From Baffinella frigidus (Eukaryota > Cryptophyceae > Cryptomonadales > Baffinellaceae), in assembly GCA_026770585.1 (NCBI GenBank), contig MU646458.1:672718-686574 (forward strand): a stretch of DNA of 13,857 nt. The letters run 5' to 3'. Positions 11,001-13,857 of this stretch are shown one piece after another. The number at the start of each line of letters is the position of its first letter. Position 1 is the stretch's first letter. Made by a program: the position numbers and the translations under genes. The notes under the pieces were generated by a model, which made no database searches, was not told the origin of the DNA, and was given only the letters and a program-made list of their open reading frames with translations.

Positions 11001-13519
11001 CTGCTCGCCCCCCCCCTTCTCCTCCGCTCTCGATCGCAAGGCTCACCCAAAACATTTTTAATTCCAATGAAAACTTTCGCCTACTATTCATAGAATTTGG
11101 GCGGTTTCCGATTCGTGTGGGTTCGGTCTCATGCAAAAATACTTTATGGTCTAGGAACTTGAACGAATCCGAAACTGCATGGGAAGGAACCCAAACGCAT
11201 CGGAATCAGATGAGCATCAGGCCAAAAGTTAAAGCTTCGGTTACTGAAACGGCAACTTCTGGCAGGTGTTGGAGGATCCGGCAGTTCTCCCACCCCTGGA
11301 CTTCGCCTCACCCTTCTGGGACGTGCTCGCTCCCCCAGGGAATTGGAGCTTTTCCTAAAGATGAGTAACGGCTCCAATTCCGGAGAGCATTTAAATTCTA
11401 CACTCGCCGCGATTAAATCAGAAACGGAATGCGCAGGTTTTGGAGGACCCGGTGGTGAGCATCATCACAAAAGTTGACGCTTCTTGTGCTAACACGTCAA
11501 CTTTTGGCAGGTTTCGGAGGATCCGGCAGTTCTCCCGCCCCTGGACTTTCCCTCGCCCTTCTGGGACGTCACGTCTCAGGTCCTCCTTGACAGCTATTCT
11601 GGTTGGACTTGGCCGCTTTTGACTTGACGAATTGCCGACTTGCCGACTTTAACAATGTTGTAAAGGTCGTAAACTCTAGGTTTTTGGGTTCAGGTTTTAG
11701 CGTCCCCCCACTTTCCCTGCTGCGTCACGGGACCTTGCGTGCGACTCTCTGCCCCATTCGGGGATGTATGGGGCAGAGATATACGCATTCTTTGTCGTGT
11801 GCCCAGCGGCCGAGATGAAATGTCGTGATGTTCTGCTTCTTCTTCATTACTCTCAAGCCTGGAGATGAGTGATCTAAAAGTAGATGAGCCTTGGGATTAA
11901 ACAACTTAAGATTGCTACGGAGAAGAATGTAAGTGCGGAACAGTTGGTCAAAGTCTGCATCTGAAGGTTGCTGGAACAGATACCGTCTTGTTCTTTTTCA
12001 TTACTGCTTCTGTTTTTTCTTCTTCTTCTTTTGCTTCTTCTTCTTTTTTATTAATCTCGAGCATAGAAATGCGTAATCCAACGTCTATGTGAGCCTCAAG
12101 TCTTGAGGAGTCTCCTCCCCCACCCCTCCCAGCTCAACTATTTTGATCGTGCAGACTGCAGCGATCTCTAGCTCTCGCTAACATGGTGTGATGGGAGCAG
12201 TTGGTGAAGGACTTCATCCGGAAGCTGCTGGAGCCAGATCCCACAAAGCGCATGACCCTCGAAGGGTCGCCCCCCGCCCTCCGCTGAGGACCACCTCCCG
12301 GTTTTAGCTTTCTCGATTTCCGAGTGGCAAGCCTCGAGTTCGCCCCGCGGCGTGCCAGATTCGCGTATCCAAACAGCTACCAAGGCATTTTCGGCCCATT
12401 TCGGGCCGAGTTTCTGTTACCTTATCCCCCTATGCCCCTACGGGTTGCCTACCGTAGGGTCCTGGGTCTTGTCGTTTTAGGGTTATCATCAAACCCCTTC
12501 GAAGGCCGGTGTGTGGGACCTGGGAAGGGTAGCCACCTGCCTACCCCGGGATATCCGGGATGTCCTCATGCGGGCCCGCCTCGGATTTCTGCAATCCATT
12601 CTTGCGTTGCAGTGCTCTCAGCCGCCGCTCGTGGCAACCCTGCACCCTAAACCCGAAACCCTTCACGCTTACCTAGGTGTTTCGATCACTCATGGCTCCT
12701 GGCAGCGCGGGAAATCAATGGCTCCAAAACCTCCCAAACGAATTTCCAATAGAAGGCTTTTTCAATTCTCGGGACTAGACTTCTCGGTGTTATCACTTCT
12801 CGGTGTAATCACATTTTTTCTTGTGGCGGCAACGCAACTTATGGGTGGGTTGTACCACGCAGGTGTTTTGAGCACCCGTGGATCCTGGCTGCGCGGGAAA
12901 TCAATGGCTCCAAGACCCCTCCCGTGATGCGCGCCGAGCTCCTCCTTCGCCGCATGCTTCTCTTCAAGGTGTCATGATGCACACTGACAGGGGGCGCGGG
13001 AGAGAGAGAGAGAGGGAGAGAGGGAGAGAGAGAGAGAGCGCGCGCGAGAGAGATAGAGAGACATCGATATAGAGAGAGAGAGAGAACGAGAGGGAGATGG
13101 AGAGAGAGAGAGGAACGAGAGTGGGGGGGGGTAGAGATGAATGGCTCCAAGGCGCCTCCCGTGAAGCTCGCCGAGCTGCTCCTCCGCTGCATGCTTCTCT
13201 TCAAGGTTCTGAGGCGGGCCCGTCCCTTGATTTCTCTCCCAAGGCGGCCCCGTCATTTCTGAGGCAGAAAGTGGCCGTGTCCACTAAGGTCATCTCCGGT
13301 CCGGGCACTGGTATAAGTACCCAACTTGGCAACAGGGGAGGCGGTCCTTTTGATGCCAGGGATCGATTGGTCGTGAGTTTCTCTCCCGGGGCGGGCCCAT
13401 GCGCTCTCCCCCTGCTCTCTTCGCGCTCACCGGGGGGTGCGCCCCACACCCACACACCTCACCCGGCCTGACGCTCAAACCCTCCTGATATGCGGCAGGA
13501 CATACACCCGACATGCCAG
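3655..13519 (+). CDS. CAMK/CDPK-type pseudokinase, multi-exon, 3' end outside window
   Basis: The ATG has A at -3 and G at +4. The exon model is 3655-3784, 3970-4049, 5219-5266, 5417-5458, 5994-6044, 6880-6936, 7819-7878, 8529-8591, 9397-9500, 10685-10796, 11511-11579, 12201-12265 and 12863-12968, possibly followed by 13499-13519. All junctions are GT-AG and all phases agree, giving about 329 residues. Landmarks: glycine loop AKGASCIVRR (first Gly lost), AIK Lys70, helix-C Glu86 in HEVHCMRLLNHP, VYKVF then hinge VFGG, MDRILESRGF, AVAYIHSKK, catalytic loop HLGLEPWHILF (159-169), GFH at the DFG site (186-188), VAPEL with Glu210, SDMWSIGAILYTMLCSFPPF, KLLEPDPTKRMT and FEHPWI. HRD Asp, loop Lys and Asn, and DFG Asp are all replaced, so phosphotransfer is unlikely; a scaffold or allosteric role is inference. 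The C-terminal KTPPVMRAELLLRRMLLFK resembles the linker after CDPK/CaMK kinase domains. Confidence 0.82.
3970..4049 (+). CDS. Kinase exon 2: glycine-rich loop and ATP-binding lysine
   Basis: Acceptor GGCAG at 3965-3969. Encodes PVVAKGASCIVRR then VKRKGTILAIK, the N-lobe nucleotide loop and the strand carrying the ATP-anchoring lysine, which is the last codon of the exon. The first glycine of the GxGxxG pattern is replaced. Donor GTGCCC. I found no second copy of this exon. Confidence 0.85.
4194..4218. repeat. Perfect 10-bp inverted repeat
   Basis: AACCTGGTTG at 4194-4203 pairs with 4209-4218 across a 5-bp loop, inside kinase intron 2. It lies just upstream of another hairpin at 4230-4285. 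Confidence 0.85.
4230..4285. repeat. Palindromic element with CCGTAGGRYC arms, copy 1
   Basis: Arms ATCCGTAGGACC (4230-4241) and its reverse complement (4274-4285) are perfect. The interior shares CCCTATG and GGTATTGCCT with related elements at 7028-7075, 9876-9921 and 12426-12462. Confidence 0.8.
4299..4330. repeat. 16-bp tandem duplication
   Basis: GGGTTATTCACGAAAT occurs twice in succession in intron 2. The rest of 4331-4722 shows no gene. Confidence 0.85.
4723..4828. mobile_element. Small hairpin element with 20-bp terminal inverted repeats
   Basis: GTCCCACGACAGTTGACTAA at 4723-4742 is matched by the reverse complement at 4809-4828 with 18 of 20 bases. The interior carries further short TTAGTTAACC / GGGTTAGTC inverted pieces. 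It has no coding capacity and the size and form of a MITE. No clear target-site duplication was found. Confidence 0.55.
4945..5038. repeat. Inverted repeat with 25-bp arms
   Basis: Arms 4945-4969 and 5014-5038 match with a few mismatches, starting GCCAACC and ending GGTTGGC. It is in intron 2, a short distance from the hairpin at 4723-4828. Confidence 0.75.
5095..5216. repeat. Degenerate CCCTAAA-type telomere-like repeat
   Basis: AAACCCTAATCC and AAACCCCAAACCC variants run to the splice acceptor of kinase exon 3 (CCACAG at 5213-5218), so the end of intron 2 is built from this repeat. Confidence 0.85.
5219..5458 (+). CDS. Kinase exon 3, copy 1: helix C and HPN region, split by a telomere-repeat intron
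   Basis: The first half (5219-5266) encodes VKESVHHNLSTVIPHE and the second (5417-5458) VHCMRLLNHPSCLK. Together they form helix C with its conserved Glu and the HPN-like strand. Both halves are phase 0. Donor GTCGCG follows at 5459. The second copy at 5594-5687 has the same sequence without the internal intron. Confidence 0.82.
5267..5416 (+). repeat. 150-bp intron made of CCCTAAA telomere-like repeat
   Basis: Starts GTCCCTGAACCC and ends AAACCAG; the interior is about twenty near-perfect CCCTAAA units. It is flanked by the 6-bp direct repeat AGGTCC (5265-5270 and 5415-5420), which supplies AG|GT at the donor and AG at the acceptor. It interrupts an exon that is uninterrupted in the neighbouring copy. 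Confidence 0.85.
5476..5590 (+). repeat. 115-bp repeat, copy in kinase intron 3
   Basis: Inverted relative to 2350-2464 but in sense with its own gene, as is the other copy. It ends just before the second copy of kinase exon 3. Confidence 0.85.
5594..5687 (+). pseudogene. Kinase exon 3, copy 2 (intronless)
   Basis: Encodes SGHHNLSTVIPHEVHSMRL and RNHPSCLK in one uninterrupted frame and is followed by GTCGCC at the same donor position. The first residues of copy 1 are not matched, and the upstream AAATAG is a poor acceptor. It may be an alternative exon or a relic. The match to copy 1 stops close to the exon ends. Confidence 0.75.
5994..6044 (+). CDS. Kinase exon 4: strands beta4-beta5
   Basis: Acceptor GGCAG at 5989-5993. 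Encodes VYKVFHNQNKTFIVCDM, matching the Y-x-V-F...V-x-E stretch of CAMK kinases up to the hinge. Donor GTCACC. It joins VFGG of exon 5 in phase 0. No clear duplicate was seen. Confidence 0.8.
6173..6220. repeat. (GGTT)n microsatellite
   Basis: About ten GGTT units followed by GGGT units inside kinase intron 4. Confidence 0.9.
6293..6370. repeat. Direct repeat, first copy (second at 6749-6830)
   Basis: Both copies share GAATTCACTCCT, ACCAGCCTCACTGACCC and TCTAAGAGTGACA; the second lacks about 10 bp. The sequence between them includes a palindrome carrying a piece of exon 5. This indicates local duplication within intron 4. Confidence 0.8.
6667..6738. repeat. Foldback palindrome carrying the exon 5 acceptor
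   Basis: Outer arms 6667-6682 and 6723-6738 are perfect over 16 bp, and a perfect 24-bp palindrome sits at the centre (6688-6711). The left side, including CAGGTGTTCGGGGG, copies the acceptor and first codons of exon 5 as found at 6851-6893; the right side is its inverted copy. Confidence 0.85.
6880..6936 (+). CDS. Kinase exon 5: hinge GG and helix D/E
   Basis: Acceptor CTGCAG. Encodes VFGGTVMDRILESRGFPEE, the CAMK GGELFDRI-like segment with Leu-Phe replaced by Val-Met. Donor GTACCG, phase 0. This is the most intact of at least four copies. Confidence 0.85.
7028..7075. repeat. Palindromic CCTACGG element, copy 2
   Basis: ACCCTACGGCAGGCAATCCG followed by TAGGGACATAGGGGG. It is the same family as 4230-4285, lying between exon 5 copies 1 and 2. 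Confidence 0.7.
7112..7195 (+). pseudogene. Exon 5 copy 2 plus flanking intron
   Basis: Encodes DMILESCGFSAE and keeps the GGAGGTACCGAGAC donor region. Similarity to 6892-6975 continues about 35 bp into the intron (TTTCTTGAGAGAGTAGAGT). The start of the exon is damaged, so no acceptor is evident. Confidence 0.75.
7221..7275 (+). pseudogene. Decayed exon 5 copy 3
   Basis: GGATTCTGCGTCGGCGTCCC and GGGGAGGTCTCCG align to exon 5 and its donor with a small deletion that breaks the frame. Confidence 0.45.
7346..7391 (+). pseudogene. Exon 5 copy 4
   Basis: Encodes VVDSIFESRGFPHEA in the exon 5 frame. Its 3' end is the left arm of the foldback at 7384-7546, and no donor is kept. Confidence 0.65.
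7384..7546. repeat. Large two-layer foldback element
   Basis: Outer arms of about 38 bp (7384-7421 and 7509-7546) nearly match, and inner arms GGTCACGTGGCGCCCG (7452-7467) and 7473-7488 match perfectly around a tiny loop. The outer left arm begins within exon 5 copy 4, so the right arm is an inverted copy of that exon edge and its flank. Confidence 0.85.
7728..7764. repeat. AAAGTTGAC hairpin element, copy 1
   Basis: CAAAGTTGAC (7728-7737) pairs with GTCGACTTTG (7755-7764). The loop resembles that of 11469-11505, so these are one small family. Confidence 0.7.
7819..7878 (+). CDS. Kinase exon 6: helix E
   Basis: Acceptor AACAG after a CCCTAAACCCTG tract. Encodes DAAAVMDHLLEAVAYIHSKK, the helix before the catalytic loop, very close to the CAMK pattern. 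Donor GTGCAT, phase 0. Confidence 0.87.
7884..8054. repeat. GA-rich microsatellite between exon 6 copies
   Basis: GGGA and GA units with one short break (7965-7990). It begins 5 bp after the exon 6 donor and ends exactly where the truncated exon 6 copy begins. Confidence 0.9.
8055..8096 (+). pseudogene. Exon 6 copy 2, truncated at its 5' end
   Basis: Encodes DHLLEAVAYIHSKK and is followed by GTCCTG at the donor position. The first six codons are missing and the GA repeat abuts it, giving an AG but no pyrimidine tract. Confidence 0.8.
8102..8436. repeat. Degenerate CCCTAAA-type repeat in intron 6
   Basis: Runs of AACCCGAAACCC, AACCCCAACCCC and CTAAACTGTAAC units through most of intron 6, C-rich on the sense strand. 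Confidence 0.85.
8438..8459 (+). pseudogene. Exon 7 copy 1, truncated
   Basis: GTGCTACATCTGGGG and a few more bases repeat the start of exon 7, preceded by CTATTCCAG, which is also repeated before the full exon (CTATTGCAG). It already reads H-L-G at the HRD site. Confidence 0.8.
8464..8520. repeat. Telomere-like spacer between exon 7 copies
   Basis: About eight CCTGAAC and CACTAAAC units separate the truncated and full copies of exon 7. They form the intron end if the full copy is used. Confidence 0.8.
8529..8591 (+). CDS. Kinase exon 7: degenerate catalytic loop
   Basis: Encodes VLHLGLEPWHILFVSGEPCEE. Aligned to HRDLKPENILF, the catalytic Asp is Gly, the Lys is Glu and the Asn is His, while His, Leu, Pro, Ile and Leu are kept. 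Donor GTCCAC, phase 0. The pattern fits a pseudokinase. Confidence 0.85.
8601..8700 (+). repeat. Dispersed intronic repeat family A, copy 2
   Basis: CCACTCGAGAATGC...TTACATGTGGGGTTGTAAAT...TTGTACCAGGATAGATTGTT. It starts 9 bp after the exon 7 donor. Confidence 0.85.
8731..8800 (+). repeat. Dispersed intronic repeat family B, copy 1
   Basis: Core GACTCTCAAGCCTGG then GAGTGATCCAAA and AAGAGCC. Related copies are at 9081-9155, 11831-11895 and 12031-12098, all in sense in the kinase introns. Confidence 0.75.
8889..8985 (+). repeat. Dispersed intronic repeat family A, copy 3
   Basis: Closest match to copy 2, sharing CAGGATAGATTGTTC and TGACTGTGCACT. Copies 2 and 3 look like a recent tandem pair. 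Confidence 0.85.
9081..9171 (+). repeat. Family B copy 2 joined to a copy of the exon 7 donor edge
   Basis: ACTCTCAAGCCTGGAGATGA is followed by GAGCCTTGCGAGGAGGTCCG (9149-9168), which repeats the last codons and donor of exon 7 at 8577-8596. Beyond it, 9240-9390 is CCCTAAA-like repeat up to the exon 8 acceptor. Confidence 0.75.
9397..9500 (+). CDS. Kinase exon 8: degenerate DFG and activation segment
   Basis: Acceptor AACAG. Encodes AYNKVVVTGFHKARI, then an activation segment rich in Lys/Gly, then DIRFVAPEL and a split Arg codon. Aligned to VKVIDFGFARI, the Asp is Gly and the Gly is His. The APE glutamate is kept. The donor is CCG|GTAACT in phase 2, and exon 9 completes the codon. Confidence 0.87.
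9808..9829 (+). pseudogene. Exon 8 copy 2, 3' fragment
   Basis: GCTTCGTCGCCCCAGAGCTC plus CG and a GT repeat the APE end and donor of exon 8. Confidence 0.7.
9876..9921. repeat. Palindromic CCTACGGTA element, copy 3
   Basis: CCCCCATAGGTTCCTACGGT pairs with ACCGTAGGGACATAGGGGG. Its right arm overlaps the start of exon 8 copy 3. Confidence 0.8.
9918..9998 (+). pseudogene. Exon 8 copy 3
   Basis: Open in the exon 8 frame from GLHKARIPGF through FVAPEL, with donor GTATTG. It lacks the first eight codons and has no good acceptor, only CATAG from the hairpin. Confidence 0.8.
10071..10135 (+). pseudogene. Exon 8 copy 4 (65-bp unit)
   Basis: Open frame RIPGFAPKQKG to FVAPEL with the best donor of the set (CCG|GTAAGT), preceded by GGGTAG as a possible acceptor. 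Possible alternative exon, but it would drop the strand before the DFG site. Confidence 0.75.
10239..10419 (+). repeat. Exon 8 copy 5 between perfect 39-bp direct repeats
   Basis: Positions 10239-10277 and 10381-10419 are identical over 39 bp. Between them, 10311-10375 is a fifth exon 8 copy, open in frame (RIPGFAPKDKG...RFVAFEL) with APE changed to AFE and donor GTTGAT. Confidence 0.85.
10456..10535 (+). repeat. Dispersed intronic repeat family A, copy 4
   Basis: CCACTCGAGAAGGCTGGAG, TTACATGTGGGGCTGTAA and TTGTACCAGGA match the other family A copies. Confidence 0.8.
10685..10796 (+). CDS. Kinase exon 9: helix F region
   Basis: Acceptor CGCAG. Completes the Arg codon after APEL and encodes AHFDAATGPESDMWSIGAI, then LYTMLCSFPPFSSALDRK. 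The helix-F Asp, Trp and Gly are canonical. Donor GTTCCT, phase 0. Confidence 0.88.
10797..10966. repeat. CTAA/CTGA/CTAC tetranucleotide repeat
   Basis: Fills the whole spacer between the exon 9 donor and the truncated exon 9 copy. Confidence 0.9.
10967..11040 (+). pseudogene. Exon 9 copy 2, 5'-truncated
   Basis: Same length (74 bp) as 10723-10796 and open in frame from W-S-I-G-A-I to D-R-K, with mostly silent changes. The donor is GC instead of GT and no acceptor is seen, so it is probably not spliced in. Confidence 0.8.
11266..11322 (+). pseudogene. Exon 10 copy 1
   Basis: Acceptor TGGCAG. Encodes VLEDPAVLPPLDFASPFWD and then meets GTGCTC. It could be an alternative exon but would lack the last four codons of the full copy. 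It is preceded by a decayed AAAGTT...AACTT hairpin (11224-11259). Confidence 0.7.
11437..11454 (+). pseudogene. Exon 10 copy 2, first six codons
   Basis: Acceptor CGCAG, encodes VLEDPV, then GTGAGC, a consensus-like donor. Confidence 0.6.
11469..11505. repeat. AAAGTTGAC hairpin element, copy 2
   Basis: AAAAGTTGACG (11469-11479) and CGTCAACTTTT (11495-11505) pair perfectly, ending 5 bp before exon 10 copy 3. The right arm runs into the GGCAG acceptor. Confidence 0.85.
11511..11579 (+). CDS. Kinase exon 10 (full copy): segment before helix H
   Basis: Encodes VSEDPAVLPPLDFPSPFWD and VTSQ, the CAMK F-x-x-P-x-W-x-x-(V/I)S stretch. Donor GTCCTC, phase 0. It joins LVKDFIRKLL of exon 11. Confidence 0.82.
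11831..11985 (+). pseudogene. Family B repeat followed by a decayed exon 11 copy
   Basis: Positions 11831-11895 carry the family B core. Positions 11944-11985 repeat exon 11 (acceptor AACAG, then LVKVCI, an in-frame TGA, RLLEQ). The same order (family B at 12031-12098, then exon 11) occurs again next, so intron end and exon were duplicated together. Confidence 0.7.
12201..12265 (+). CDS. Kinase exon 11: helix H and the conserved Arg
   Basis: Acceptor AGCAG. Encodes LVKDFIRKLLEPDPTKRMTL and E plus a split Gly codon. The Arg of KRMT is the family residue that pairs with the APE Glu. Donor GTCGCC in phase 2. Confidence 0.87.
12426..12462. repeat. Palindromic CCTACGG element, copy 4
   Basis: CCCCCTATGCCCCTACGGG and CTACCGTAGGGTCC; same family as 4230-4285 and 9876-9921. 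In intron 11. Confidence 0.75.
12677..12736 (+). pseudogene. Exon 12 copy 1, 3'-truncated
   Basis: Acceptor TAG. Encodes CFDHSWLLAAREINGSKTS, then a 1-base loss relative to copy 2 breaks the frame. Confidence 0.75.
12863..12968 (+). CDS. Kinase exon 12: HPWI and linker helix
   Basis: Acceptor CGCAG. Encodes CFEHPWILAAREINGSK and TPPVMRAELLLRRMLLFK, the end of the kinase domain and a CDPK/CaMK-like basic linker helix. Donor GTGTCA, phase 0. No EF-hands are visible before the window ends, so a CDPK assignment is open. Confidence 0.83.
12989..13133. repeat. GA microsatellite between exon 12 copies
   Basis: Long GA/GGGA tract ending where the truncated exon 12 copy 3 begins, repeating the pattern at 7884-8054. 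Confidence 0.9.
13134..13205 (+). pseudogene. Exon 12 copy 3, 5'-truncated
   Basis: Open in the exon 12 frame: EMNGSKAPPVKLAELLLR then CMLLFK, with donor GTTCTG. HPWI is missing and the GA repeat abuts it. Confidence 0.8.
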
Positions 13520-13857
13520 CTCTGCCACCTCTCTCCTCGCGCCGTCCCTGCTCTCTCCGCGCGCTCCCCCCCCCCCCCCCCCCCCACGGCCTGACGGCTG
13601 GACGGCCTCCACCCTGCACCCTGCAGGGTGTTGACCCTCCTCCCATGCGGCTCCTCCACGTGTTGGTGTTGTGTTCTGAAGGCCCTGCTCTCCTGGCGCA
13701 GGACATACACCCGACATGCCACCTGGCGACCACCTCTGCTCATTTCTCTCCCGAGGCGGGCCCGTGCGCTCGCTCCCTGCTCCCCTACCCCACCCACCCA
13801 CTCGGCACGACGCCTAACCCTGGTGATGTGCGGCAGGACATCGACCCGACATGCCAG
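13377..13857 (+). repeat. Tandem units with a repeated short exon-like end
   Basis: CGGCAGGACATACACCCGAC followed by ATGCCA occurs at 13493-13518, nearly at 13697-13720, and with one change at 13831-13857. Each is preceded by related GGCGGGCCC...CCTGC sequence, and 13566-13586 is poly-C. After the CAG acceptor all three read DI(H/D)PTC in the phase left by exon 12, so they may be copies of exon 13. The exon end lies outside or is unclear. Confidence 0.6.

Noticed and set aside
12511-12660. Frame with MRARLGFLQSILALQ as an extra coding exon
   Set aside because: It has no match to the kinase fold at this position, and exons 11 and 12 already join in phase across it.
1-13857. tRNA, rRNA, or a protein-coding transposon
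   Set aside because: No cloverleaf, conserved rRNA stretch, or transposase or reverse transcriptase motif was seen on either strand; a covariance or profile search was not possible here.

Overview
The window looks like nuclear DNA of an intron-rich eukaryote. Coding signal comes as short phased blocks (about 40 to 130 bp, one of 306 bp) bounded by GT...AG, separated by long introns full of microsatellites, hairpins and CCCTAAA (TTTAGGG-type) telomere-like repeats. There is no operon-like packing and no ribosome binding site pattern. The telomere motif, mid-to-high GC and repeat-stuffed introns suggest a unicellular alga or alveolate-like protist (chromerid or dinoflagellate relatives are candidates). 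That placement is a guess.

Two divergent genes account for nearly all protein-coding signal. On the minus strand, from an ATG at 2957 and running off the left edge, is an RWD-domain protein of RWDD2-like type; at least four phase-compatible exons are visible. On the plus strand, from an ATG at 3655 and running off the right edge, is a CAMK/CDPK-type protein kinase. Its twelve phase-compatible exon positions (13 blocks, because one is split by an extra intron) give about 329 residues covering the whole kinase fold. The region 2958-3654 between the two ATGs must hold both 5' ends and promoters.

The kinase appears catalytically dead. The AIK lysine, the helix-C glutamate, the APE glutamate, the helix-F aspartate and the distal arginine are kept. 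HRD reads H-L-G, the catalytic-loop Lys and Asn are Glu and His, and DFG reads G-F-H. All exon phases still join without a frameshift or stop, so it is better read as a pseudokinase than as a decayed pseudogene.

The most striking structure is exon-by-exon local duplication. Most kinase exons, and at least two RWD-gene exons, have one to four extra full, partial or decayed copies directly beside them, in the order AABBCC and not ABCABC. Copies are separated by telomere-like repeat, GA repeat, tetranucleotide repeat or hairpins. In the clearest case a telomere-repeat intron of 150 bp (5267-5416) splits one exon copy, is flanked by a 6-bp direct repeat AGGTCC that supplies both splice sites, and is absent from a second copy of the same exon at 5594-5687. 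This suggests intron gain by capture of telomere-like sequence.

Layout: 1-435 microsatellites; 436-2957 RWD gene (minus); 2958-3654 divergent upstream region; 3655-4049 kinase N-terminus and ATP-binding exon; 4050-5218 hairpin-rich intron; 5219-8591 N-lobe to catalytic loop; 9397-10796 DFG/APE to helix F; 11266-12968 C-lobe end; 13134-13857 repeated exon-like units at the right edge. No tRNA, rRNA, CRISPR array or protein-coding transposon was seen.
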